A stretch of 64,000 nucleotides of DNA from the NCBI RefSeq assembly GCF_937616625.2, contig NC_065577.1:24875501-24939500 (forward strand). The letters are read 5' to 3'. Both the position numbers and the translations under genes were made by a program. The first letter of the stretch is position 1, and each line of letters begins with the position of its first letter. Below the pieces are notes generated by a model that saw only the letters and a list, made by a program, of their open reading frames with translations, did no database searches and was not told the origin of the DNA. Of the stretch, positions 1 to 9,195 are shown piece after piece. The stretch comes from Mercurialis annua (lineage: Eukaryota; Streptophyta; Magnoliopsida; Malpighiales; Euphorbiaceae).

Positions 1-1938
1 TTTTAAACATTTGGTTTTGTTTCGTGACGTTTACATACGTTTGGTTTAAATTGCTAAAAAGGTGAAACGTTTGATTTTGTTTTGTAACGTTTGTATACGT
101 TTGACTTTATTTGCTAAAAAGGTGAAACGCTTTGATTTGTTTCGTAACGTTTGCAAATGTTTGGCATAAATTGCTAAAAAGGTGAAACCCTTGAATTTGT
201 TTCTTAACGTTTGTAAAAGTTTGGCTTAAATTGCTAAAAAGTCGAATTGTTTGGATTTGTTTTGTAACGTTTATAAACGTTTGGCTTAAATTGCTAAAAA
301 GCTGAAACGTTTGGATTTGTTTTCTAACGTTTGTAAACGTTTGGTTTATATATCTAAAAAGGTGAAACGCTTGGATTTGTTTCGTAACGTTCGTAAACAT
401 TTAACTTAAATCGCTAAAAATGTGAAACATTTGGTTTTGTTTCGTAACGTTTGTAAATGTTTGTTTAAAACATTACAAAACAAATTTACGAAACAAATCC
501 AAACGTTTCATCTTTTTAGCGATTTAAGCCAAACGTTTTAAAAAGAAGAAACGTTTGTATTGGTTTCGTAACGTTTGTAAACGTTCGGCTTAAATTATAA
601 AAAAGGTGAAACATTTGGATTTGTTTAAACGTTTGGCTTAAATCGCTAAAAAGGGGAAACGATTTGATTTGTTTCGTAATGTTTTAAACGTTTGGTTTTG
701 TTCGTAACGCTTGAAAACGTTTGTCTTAAATCGCTAAAAAGGTGAAACGTTTGGATTTGTTTCGTAACGTTTGTAAACGTTTGACTTAAATTGCTAAAAA
801 GGTGAAACACTTGGATTTGTTTCGTAACGTTTGTAGACGTTTGGCTTAAATTGCTAAAAAGGGGAAATGTTTGGATTTGTTTCGTAACATTTGGATTTGT
901 TTCGTAACGTTTGTAAACATTTGGCTTAAATTGCTAAAAAGGTGAAACGTTTGGATTTGTTTCGTAACGTTTGCAAACGTTTGGCTTAAATGGCTAAAAA
1001 GGTGAAACGTTTGGATTTGTTTCATAAAGTTTGTAAATATTTGGCTTAAATTGCTAAAAAGGTGAAACGCTTGGATTTGTTTCGTAAAGTTTGTAAATGT
1101 TTGGCCTAAATCGCTAACAAGGCGTAATGTTTGGATTTGTTTCATAACGTTTTAAATGTTTGGTTTAAATTGCTTAAATGGGGAAACGTTTGGATTTGTT
1201 TCATAAACGTCTGTCTTAAATCGCTAAAAAGGGGAAACATTTGGATTTGTTTCATAATGTTTGTAAACATTTTGATTACATTGCTAAAAAGGTGAAACAT
1301 TTGGATTTGTTTCACAACGTTTTTAAACGTTTGGCTTAAATAGCTAAAAATGTGAAACGTTTGGATTTGTTTCGTAACATTTTAACGTTCGGTTCTGTTT
1401 CCTAACATTAGTAAACGTTTGGCTTAAATCGCTTAAAAGGTGAAACGTTTGGCTTAAATCGCTAAAAAGGTGACACGTTTGGATTTGTTTTGTAACGTTT
1501 GTAAACGTTTGGCTTAAATTGCTAAAAATATGAAACATTTGGAATTGTTTCGTAACGTTTTAAACGTTTCGTTTTGTAACGTTTGTAAACGTTTAGCTTA
1601 CATCGCTAAAAAGGGGAAACATTTGGATTTGCTTGGTAATTTTTGTAAACGTTTGGCTTATATTGCTAGAAAGGTGAAACATGCTTAAATCGCTAAAAAG
1701 GTGAAACGTTTGGTTTTGTTTCGTAACATTTGTAAACGTTCGCCTTAAATCGCTAATAAGGTGAAACGTTTGGATTTGTTTTGTAACTTTTGTAAACGTT
1801 TGGCTTGGTTTCCTAATGTTTGTAAACGTTTGGCTTGGTTTCGTAACGCTTGTAAACGTTTGGCTTAAATTGCTAAAATGTAAAACGTTAGGATTTGTTT
1901 CATAACGTTTTGAACGTTGGGTTTTGTTTCGTAACAGT
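1..1938 (+). repeat. 60-bp satellite array, block 1
   Basis: Tandem 60-bp monomers run through the block, so successive 60-base rows align without shifting. Each monomer contains GAAACGTTTGG, then TTCGTAACGTTTG, then AAACGTTTGGCTT and a TAAATCGCTAAAAA tail. Adjacent copies differ mostly at CpG positions. Some monomers are shortened or chimeric (for example around 1380-1460 and 1800-1860), as expected from unequal exchange. The array continues beyond the left window edge and ends where an LTR-like sequence begins at 1939. Open frames such as 107-400 and 846-1145 (minus) are translated satellite, not genes. Confidence 0.97.
467..540 (-). repeat. short inverted satellite segment
   Basis: About one monomer is in the reverse orientation (ACGAAACAAATCC, then TTTTTAGCGATTTAAGCC) inside an otherwise forward array. 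The flanks switch abruptly with no other sequence at the joints. Confidence 0.85.
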
Positions 1939-2025
1939 TGTTATAACCCCCCTCTCAAATTTATTTTTAAAATTAATTTCAAAACATAATTCAAATTTAA
2001 TCTCATAAAATTTCTGGTTCAAACA
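1939..2025. mobile_element. left fragment of an old LTR-like relic
   Basis: Satellite stops at 1938 and an AT-rich, non-satellite sequence beginning TGTTATAACCCC follows. That start resembles the termini of plant gypsy LTRs. The Tat element is inserted after base 2025, and the same kind of sequence resumes at 11229. The older relic was therefore already in the satellite when the Tat element arrived. I could not find its other end with certainty. Confidence 0.45.
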
Positions 2026-2437
2026 TAATGGTTCTTGAACTGTCGGTCTGAGTTTGATCCAACCTACAAAAGAAAATAGGTTAGAAGGATTCGAGCCGGT
2101 GTTGGCTCGAATACCCTCCGATGCCTAAGTCAGATAGTTTGGAGTAGTGTTGAGAGTGAATATGAGTGAAATTAGGTTTACCTGACTCAGGGCTTGGTTT
2201 ATATACACCATCGTCATTGTAATGTGTTAGGAGTCTCCTCCTTTATTCTGATCTCATCTTCTAGATATGATGAGATGTTCTTCGTCCTTATCCCTGATCT
2301 TTAGGGAAGCTTGACTTATCCGTGCTATTAGTTAGTTACTGTTGAGTTCTGGGTCAAGGACCTGCGACTGGTCCTATTGTTCTAGATCTGCGTCTTGTCG
2401 CAGTCTTCTGGTACTGTTTCAGGTGCGATATCCATCA
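2026..2437 (-). repeat. 3' LTR of the Tat element
   Basis: 412 bp, matching 10817-11228 with about four substitutions. In element orientation it starts TGATGG and ends CCATTA, so the 3' terminus is TA where CA is usual. The other LTR ends the same way. A TATATAAACC box on the element sense strand lies at 2196-2205. Confidence 0.93.
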
Positions 2438-2450
2438 TTAGTCCCTCCCT
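2438..2450 (-). promoter_or_regulatory. polypurine tract of the Tat element
   Basis: The minus strand reads AGGGAGGGACTAA directly before the 3' LTR start (TGATGG). This is the expected position and composition for the plus-strand DNA primer of an LTR retrotransposon. Confidence 0.75.
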
Positions 2451-2836
2451 AAAGATTGTGTCTCTCAAGTATTTATGCTTGTCGGTCCGGGCCATTTGTT
2501 TGGGCCTGTTTCTCGTTGTGCACCTTTTTCTTTCTGCCCGTTAGGAGTAATTGCCTCTTCTCTTGTCTTTTCAATTTCGTTTTTCAAAATTTAAATTGCC
2601 ATCATTTCGTGTTCCTGAATGTCCGCCACGTTTTTATCCTAGCAACTGCTGTCACGGTTACCTAGGTCTTCTTTAAATTTCCTTTCTTTTCTTTCCTTTT
2701 TCTTCTATCTTGTTTCTTGCTGATTGCTTCTAAAATTTCCTTGCTTTTCTTCGCTGCCATTATTACTTTTTGCCTTAGTCCTTCCTTGTGGTTTCCAGGT
2801 AAGCTTCGTCTTCTTTCTTGATTTTCCGTACTAGGT
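2451..2836 (+). other. leader and probable promoter region of the antisense gene
   Basis: Non-coding stretch between the 3' LTR and the antisense gene. It is rich in pyrimidine runs (about 2675-2720 and 2800-2826), common in plant 5' leaders. An in-frame TGA at 2819-2821 precedes the ATG at 2837. I see no convincing TATA box here, so the promoter could lie here or within the LTR read in reverse. A 69-codon open frame at 2456-2665 has no recognisable features. Confidence 0.4.
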
Positions 2837-4911
2837 ATGACTCGTACTAGGTCTTCTGTGTCTCTCCCTTCGTCCGGCGCTGCCGTTGATTATCGTAATT
2901 CTTTAAGTTCGTTTGTTACTAATATTGATAGAGAGTCTTTGGGTGAAATTTGTGATGATTATGGGATTCCAGTGGCTTATTCTCTTTCAGTCTGTGGTGC
3001 TCGTATGAGTGCTAATGAGAATGTGGGTGATGGGAAAGTAATCGTTTATAAGGAGCAATTCCGTTGTGGGCTACGTTTCCCTTTAGATCCTTTGATTGAG
3101 TCTTTTGTTAAAGACTATGGGATTCCCTTAGGTCAAATCCATCCGAATGTAATTCGTGTCTTGTGTTGCTTTATTGAGTTAGTCTGTGACAAGGGTTTGA
3201 CTCCTTCTTTGGGTCTGTTGAATGAGCTTTTCTTTATAACGCGTAGGAGTAATGAATTTTATCACCGTTTGGCTGCTCATCGAGGCAAGCGTCTGATTGA
3301 TGCTTTGCCAAAGATTACTAAGCGTTGGCAACGTTCTTTCTTTGTTGTGGGTCATGACAGTGCTTTTGCTAACTTCCCCTCTGATTGGGTAGATGATTCT
3401 GAGTCTCTATCTTTTTCTCCCCTTTGCGTTACTGACTCAGAAACCATAGATTCTTTAGTAGATGATGCCCAGTCTCAGTTATTCGATTGTTGTGACTTAG
3501 TGGATAGGTACTTGTACTGTAAGTTTCCTCATATTGAGTTGCCTCCTCGTACTGTGATTGAGGGGCCTCTTGAGAGTGATGGTACCCTGTCCCAGTCTTG
3601 CTGTTCTCCCTCACCTCTATCTTTTGTAGATTTGACGTCTGCGTCTCAGGGTATGCTTCTTGTTAGTCTTTATTTTGCTTTTATCTTGTTTGGATGTTTA
3701 TTTATGCGTGTTGCCTTTGCAGGAATGGGGGATGATTTCCTTGATGCCTTGACTATCACCTTTGATGATGACTCTTCTGTCATCACTGGGTCTCGTCCTG
3801 CTTCCTTGTCCTTGCCTCCTCGTCCCTCTGTCAAGATTGAGAAGGGCGTTGAGCCTGGACTGCCGGCTTCTTCTAGCAAGAAAGGGCGTGATATCCGTGA
3901 ACGAACCAGACAATGGCTTGCGAAACGCCTTAAGAAGAATTTAGATGCCTGCCCCAATCCTAGAGAATGGTTGGAGCAGAAGGTTGAGGGGCTGTCAGCT
4001 TCTTCTTCTGAGGTGGGTGCTTTGTTTTCCCAATTTGTGCAATTTCCGAAGGACATGGAAGTTTGGGACAGTTGTACTGGGTCAGGTGCTTGTGACCGGA
4101 TCGATTCTGCCTTATTGCAGGTATTCATTTCTTGTTGTTTCTTTCCTTTGTGACCTTTTAGTGTCTTCTCTTTCTTCACACCTTGTTATCCTGTTTTCAG
4201 CTTATACAAGGAAATGCCTTAGTCCGTCGCAAGGTGGAGGAGACTGCGTCGTTGGAGTTGAGGCATGAGAAAGAGATGGCTTCATTACGGGACTCTATGT
4301 CTGCGGAAAGGACGAAGCTGAACAAGCAGCATCAAACAGCCCTGGATCACGTCAAGATCCTAGAGATGAAAGTTTCTGATCGTGAAGCTACTTTGTTGCA
4401 GCTTCAGGCTACATGTGAGAGGTTGACTCAAGAGCAGCAGAACAACAAAAGGGATGCAAATATTTATATGAGTGGGTGCTTGACTGACTTTTGTGCCACG
4501 GTGATCAAGATAGTACGCAAAGATTATCCAGATTATGACATCAACAAGTTTCTTTCTATTGATCTCCGGGCTCTGGGTCAACGTGTTGCGGCTAAGGTAG
4601 CTGCCAAGAAAGCTGGATTGCCTGTGTCACCGGTGCTTCCTTCTGATGTTATCAGCGAAGGTGTGAAAAATGTTGTAGATCCTCCTGAGAAATTATCGGG
4701 TTCGGACCCAGATGCTAGTAGCGACAAGGGTCCTCTAGGTCAATCCTCTGTGTCAGAGACAGCCTTGGTATTAGTCCAAGACTCTCATCTTTCTGATGCT
4801 CAGGATCAAGATCCCTTAGCTTCTGATTTGATCGAGGAAAATTTGGAGGACAAGATTTCAGAAGATACGATTGGTCCAAAGGAGGGAGCGACCCATCCAG
4901 AGGAAGAGTGA
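2837..4911 (+). CDS. antisense ORF (aORF) of the Tat element, predicted spliced, 640 aa
   Basis: Exons 2837-3650, 3723-4120 and 4201-4911 give 640 codons. The start is the first ATG after an in-frame TGA at 2819-2821. Residues about 75-185 match the plant 'putative gypsy type transposon' family (PF04195): GLRFPLDPLIESFVKDYGI, a QIHPN motif and a LPKITKRWQRSFFVV stretch. Residues about 404-490 are a charged coiled coil; the C-terminus is acidic. Such genes occur antisense between pol and the 3' LTR in Tat elements; their role is unknown. The gene is convergent with pol (279-bp gap), so full-length sense RNA is complementary to its mRNA. No stop or frameshift interrupts the exons, although gag-pol beside it is broken. 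Family assignment is from memory of the motif; the splicing is inferred. Confidence 0.82.
3651..3722 (+). other. predicted intron 1 of the antisense gene (72 nt, phase 1)
   Basis: Starts GTATGC after CTCAGG and ends TTTGCAG. It is 72 nt, so retention would keep the frame and insert a 24-residue hydrophobic stretch that looks like a membrane helix. That hydrophobicity simply reflects T-rich intron sequence, which favours splicing. Confidence 0.7.
4121..4200 (+). other. predicted intron 2 of the antisense gene (80 nt, phase 0)
   Basis: Follows TTGCAG, starts GTATTC and ends CTGTTTTCAG. It carries an in-frame TGA at 4151-4153 and is T-rich. Removing it joins the first long frame to the coiled-coil frame exactly in phase. 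Confidence 0.85.
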
Positions 4912-5190
4912 TTGGCCGTACGTTGGGCCGTTTAGCTAGCTTTCTAATTTTTGTACTACTTTTGCTGTAGCACTTCTGTTCTTTTGTTTCTTTTGCTTGG
5001 AGGGTTTCATGGGAAACTCTCCTTTTTCTGGTATTTCTGAACATTTTCGATACTTTATGAATGTTGTTTTTGTTTGCTTTTTGTTGCGTCTATTCACTGA
5101 GTCATGGTCATGCATGATGATTTAGTAGATATGTTAAAAATGGAAAAAATACGAGATGCAACTTCATTCAATATTCGTTTGTTACATCTT
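4912..5190. other. tail-to-tail gap between antisense gene and pol
   Basis: 279 bp between the antisense gene stop and the integrase stop. It is T-rich on the plus strand and should hold 3' ends for the antisense transcript. I see no ORF and no clear AATAAA on either strand. Confidence 0.5.
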
Positions 5191-6475
5191 TCACTGGAAA
5201 TATTTCTTCAAATTCTCGATATTCCAGGTTCTAGGCAATGGTGTGCCTTCTAACTGAGCTATTCTATATTCTCCTTTTCCTACGACTTCTGTGACTCGGT
5301 AAGGACCGTCCCAATTGGGTTCGAGTTTTCCTACTCCTGCCGCTCCTTTCCCTATCTCTGCTTTTCGGAGGACTAAGTCTCCTTCTGACAGACTTCGTTC
5401 TTTGACTCTGGCATTATGATACCTAGTCATTTGTCTGTGATAAGCTTCTGCGCGTATGGCTGCTTGGTGCCTTCTCTCCTCTAGTAGATCCAAGCACAGC
5501 TTCAATGCTTCCTCATTGCGTTCTTCGTCTATGACATATACCCTTAGTGTGGGCATTCCCATTTCTATGGGGAGGACAGCCTCTGTTCCGTAAGTGAGTC
5601 GGAAAGGTGTTTCCCCTGTGGCCCTCCTGGGAGTTGTTCTATAAGCCCATATGACATGGTATAGTTCGTCTATCCATCTTCCTTTCAAGTCTTCGAGTGT
5701 CTTCTTGATTCCGGATAGGATAGTGCGGTTGGTTACTTCTGTGAGTCCGTTGGTCTGCGGGTGTGCTACGGAAGTAAATTTCAAGTTGATCCCTAACTCG
5801 GCGCAGTATTCCCTGAACTTTGCGCAATCGAACTGTTTCCCGTTGTCTGTGACTAGGGTGTGTGGTGTCCCAAACCTGTTACGTATTAGTATTCTTTCAT
5901 TTGAAAGGTCTTTATTTATATAACTTTGAAATTTTACCTGCTCATGACTTCGTTTGAAAGCCAATTGATGATCTTCTGGGACGTTATGGTGCTCATTGGT
6001 TGCACTTCCATCCACTTGGTGAAATGATCCACCGCAACCACAATAAATTTGACTTGTCCCCTGGCTGGGGTGAATGGTCCCAGTATGTCCACTCCCCATG
6101 TCATGAAAGGCCATGGACTTCCAATTGCTGATTGGTGGGCTGCTGGAGTTCTTATGATTGTGCCAAATCTTTGACACTTATCGCATTTTTTCACCATTGT
6201 TTCTGCGTCTTTCTTCATAGTTGGCCAATAGTACCCCATGAGTAGTTCTTTCCTGCTTAGAGAGGCTGCTCCCTCATGTGCTCCACAATCTCCACTATGG
6301 ATTTCCTTCAGTACACAGGCTCCCTCTTCTACCGAAATGCATTTGGACCATGGGTGTCTGACCGAGGTCCGATACAAGGTACCTTCTATAATGGAGTAGA
6401 CGGCCGATATTCGCACCAGTTTGGCTGCTTCTGCTCTCCCTTCTGGGACTGTTCCGTCATTCAGGTATATCCATC
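5191..6475 (-). pseudogene. Tat integrase, interrupted by an intron-like insertion
   Basis: Integrase module at the C-terminal end of pol. An HHCC zinc region is visible (EIHSGDCGAHEG about 6300, CDKCQRFG about 6180). The catalytic core has all three acidic residues: D in GVDILGP (about 6090), D in VTDNGKQFD (about 5855) and E in LTEVTNRT (about 5750). The family usually has NGQTEV where this copy has NGLTEV. It ends at a TAA at 5191-5193. The frame is cut by 62 nt at 5876-5937 whose removal rejoins it exactly. The upstream side is out of frame with RNase H by one base near 6462-6480. The longest open frame, from 6177, begins with about 75 codons that are out of frame and not integrase. Confidence 0.88.
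5876..5937 (-). other. 62-nt intron-like insertion in integrase
   Basis: On the minus strand it starts GTAAAAT after ATGAGCAG and ends CGTAACAG before GTTTGGG. A CTAAT branch-like motif lies near the 3' end. Removal restores MSRFGTPHTLVTDNG. The length is not a multiple of 3, so it disrupts the frame if retained. CAGGT is repeated at both edges. It could be a short intron or a micro-insertion that creates splice sites. Confidence 0.7.
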
Positions 6476-6479
6476 TCTG

Positions 6480-7040
6480 TGATCGGCAAAATTTCTTCCT
6501 CGTCTATTATGGGATTCATCCTCTCCTCTTTCATGTAGAGTGAGAGATACAGGGGGCTTTTAACCGCAGCTGCCTTTGCCAGGGCGTCTGCCCGTGTGTT
6601 TCTTTCTTTGGGTATTGGGATTATCTCCCATTGCCCGCCATTCCTTTCTATTTCCTTTAGCACCCCCTTCGCTTTTTCCATGTATTTTGCCATGTTTGCG
6701 TCTTTCGTCTGGAATTGGCCCAAGATCTGACTTGTGACCAGCTGGGAGTCACTGTGGATCCTCAGCTTTTCTGCTTTTACTTGTCTCACCAATGTGAGCC
6801 CTGTTAGAAAGGCCTCATATTCTGCTACATCATCAGCAAGACATGAGCGTCTAAGTAATTATATGCAAGGAAAAAATATTTACGTGTTCGCGTACCTGCC
6901 ACATTGTTGGTAGCTCGAAACTTCAAATGTACTGCATGCTCAATGACTACCTTCTGAAGTCCGAGTAACACTATTTCTGCTCCAGCCCCCTGTTCACTGG
7001 AAGCTCCGTCTACGAACAGGTTCCAGGTTATGTCCTCTGC
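6480..7040 (-). pseudogene. second (archaeal-like) RNase H domain of Tat pol
   Basis: Begins near WNLFVDGASSEQGAG (about 7010-7025) and continues through ATNNVA, then EYEAFLTGL, HSDSQLV and ERNTRADALAKAA. This is the extra RNase H that distinguishes Tat elements from other plant gypsy lineages. The catalytic-type acidic positions remain (D in VDGAS, E in EYEA, D in SDSQ, D in RADALA). A 74-nt GT-AG segment at 6822-6895 lies immediately before the EYEA codons. The frame is lost again near 6462-6480. Confidence 0.85.
6822..6895 (-). other. 74-nt intron-like insertion in the second RNase H
   Basis: On the minus strand it starts GTACGCG after GTGGCAG and ends GATGTAGCAG before AATATGAGG. Removal rejoins NNVA with EYEAFLTGL exactly. 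A CTGAT branch-like motif lies close to the 3' end. GCAG is repeated at both edges. Length modulo 3 is 2, so an unspliced transcript cannot encode integrase in frame. Confidence 0.7.
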
Positions 7041-7500
7041 AACTGCATCAGGTGGTTTCTCAGTCATTTCTACGACGAAATCTGCTAGTGCTTGTGCCTT
7101 CAGCGTCTTTCTTGGCTCGTACCTGATATCGTGCTCTCCCAGCTGTACTGACCAGCTTACTAGCCTTCTAGATGTTTCTGAACGATGGAGAGCTTTGCGT
7201 AAAGGTTGGTTTGTCCGGACGATGACTGTGTGCCCTTGGAAGTACGGTTTGAGCTTCTTTGTCGTAACCACTACCGCTAACGCATATTTGTCAATGGTTG
7301 GGTAGTTGAGCTCTGCGCCTTTAAGCGTCCTGCTTACATATTATATAGGTTTCTGTTCTTCCCCTTCTTCTTGGACTAGGACGGATGCGATTGTCTCCTT
7401 CCCTGCTGAGAGGTATAGGTATAGCGTCTCTCCCGCGATGGGTCTGCTCAGTAGTGGTGGTTGAGTCAAGAAAGACTTCAGATTTTCAAATGCTCTCTGG
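7041..7500 (-). pseudogene. first RNase H domain of Tat pol, with a nonsense codon
   Basis: Contains LYLSAGKETIASVLVQEEG, a stop, then YVSRTLKGAELNYPTIDKYA and LRKALHRSETSRRLVSW. The stop is TAA at 7341-7343, where the family normally has tyrosine. Frame is preserved on both sides, so it is a single nonsense change. Confidence 0.85.
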
Positions 7501-8650
7501 CACTCTTCATCCCAAGTGAATTTTTTCATATTCCTTAGTTGCTTAAAAAATGGTAAACATTTTTTAGCCGATGAAAAGATGAAGCGTCCCAGTGCTGTGA
7601 CACGGCCATTCAACTTTTGCACTTCTCTGATGTTCTGCGGAGCCTTCATGTTTGCTATAGCTTGGATTTTTTCAAGGTTAGCCTCTATGCCCCGTTGGCT
7701 GATCAGGTATCCTAGGAATTTACCTGCTCTGACTCCAAAGGCGCACTTGGCTGGGTTGAGCTTCATTCTGAATTTGTTTAAGACTGAGAAGGTCTCTTCT
7801 AGGTCTTGGGCGTGTGTCTCCTCCGTAAGGCTCTTTACAATTATGTCATCCACGCAGGCTTCTACATTCCTTCCTGATTGATCTTTGAACATGAAATTGA
7901 CCAATCTCAGGTACGTTGCTCCGGCATTCTTTAGTCCAAATGGCATGACGTTGTAGCAGTACGTCCCTTGGTGTGTTACAAAGGAAGTCTTCTCCTGATC
8001 TTCTTTGTCCTTGGGTATCTGGTGGTACCCTTGCGCTGCGTCTATGAAACTGTACAAGAGGTAGCACGCGGTTGAGTCTACTAACTGGTCTATGTTTGGG
8101 AGCGGGTAACTATCTTTTGGACAAGCCTTGTTCAAGTCAGTGAAATCCACGCACATTCGATATTTTCCATTTGACTTCTTGACTAGGACAACATTTGCTA
8201 ACCAGTCTGGGTAAAACACTTCTCGGATGAAACCAGCCACTTCTAATGTCCTAACTTCGTCTGCGATGACCTTCTGTCTTTCTTCTGTGAATCGCAGTTT
8301 CTTCTGCACCACGGGTCTGCTCCCTGGTTTTATGTTTAGCTTGTGTGAAGCCACTTTTGGGTCGACTCCTTTGATTTCTGCTGGTTCTGTAGCGAATGAC
8401 TCTGAGTTGTTCTTTAGGACGGCCTGTATTTCTTCTTTTACTTCTTTTGGGACCTCTGTCCCTATCATTACTACCTTGGTCGCAATTATTTTGAAGTCCT
8501 CCATGTCTCCGACTGGTTCTGCGCCTCCTACTTCTTCTTCGTCTACAACTATCCCGGGGAAAGTGGCGATTGGTAGGATTTGTCCATCTTCCGTTGTTAT
8601 CATGCAGCATTCCCTGGCCATTTCTTGGCTTCCCCTTACTACCACTGTTC
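7501..8650 (-). pseudogene. Tat reverse transcriptase
   Basis: Palm motifs are present: YRMCVDFTDLNKACPKDSYP, SFIDAAQGYHQI (about 8040) with the first catalytic aspartate, MPFGLKNAGATY, and ACVDDIIVKS (about 7838-7862) with the aspartate pair. The active-site box reads CVDD where YVDD is usual, so tyrosine became cysteine by one base. The domain is open over its whole length and ends near the TAA at 7341. Confidence 0.9.
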
Positions 8651-9195
8651 CCTCTGGGGTAGGTATCTTTAAGGTCAGTAACCTAATACTGGTTACTGCG
8701 CTTGATTGGTACAAGAAAGGTCTGCCAAAGATTCCATTGTATGCTAGAGGTAGATCCACCACATTGAAATGGGCATGTAGTTTCTTTAGTTGCCCCTCGG
8801 TCTTCTCCCCTAACTCTACATACAGGTTCACAGTTCCTTCTGGCCGTATCGGCTTTCCTCCGAGTCCGATGAGTGGGACAGACGCTTTTCGTAAGTCGGT
8901 AATTGATCCTTTCATCTCCTTAATGGCCTCCAGGGTTAGTAAGTTCACCGAACTTCCTTCATCTATCAAGATACGTTTGACCAGGTGGTTTCTTATGACC
9001 GTCTCTATCGCCAATGCGTCATTATGAGGTCCTCGCACATGTCCGCCATCTTCTGGGCCGAATGAGACTTCCTGTGTTACTTCCCTTTCGATTGCGAAGA
9101 TCGTCGCAGAACCTCTTCGGTTCTTTTTCTTCTTTTGGGAGTTGCTATAAGGGTCTCCTCCATCGATGACATATAAAACTCCTGCGACTTCTCTG
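8651..9195 (-). pseudogene. Tat aspartic protease and gag-pol linker
   Basis: The segment PHNDALAI (9000-9030) and LIDEGSSVNLL (about 8935-8972) form the aspartic protease core, with D-x-G-S-S. The fold continues through YNGIFGRPFLYQS. The frame is the same as the N-terminal part of gag, consistent with a single ancestral gag-pol frame. The open frame extends upstream of the GTG at 9038 to about 9190, through VIDGGDPYSN and a lysine-rich stretch. Confidence 0.82.

Noticed and set aside
1..1938. CRISPR-like array
   Set aside because: The repeats are contiguous 60-bp monomers without unique spacers, in plant DNA.
2456..2665. 69-aa ORF upstream of the antisense gene
   Set aside because: Short, with no motif, and it starts just beyond the polypurine tract. 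It is most likely untranslated leader.
3651..3722. Transmembrane segment in the antisense protein
   Set aside because: The segment has canonical splice borders and T-rich intron composition; the neighbouring exons join in frame without it.
5946..6177. N-terminal 75 residues of the long integrase frame starting at 6177
   Set aside because: They are out of frame with integrase. The true integrase residues of this interval are in another frame, joined by removing 5876-5937.
8227..9027. 266-codon plus-strand ORF
   Set aside because: It is the antisense shadow of the Tat protease/RT region, whose minus-strand frame carries the conserved motifs.
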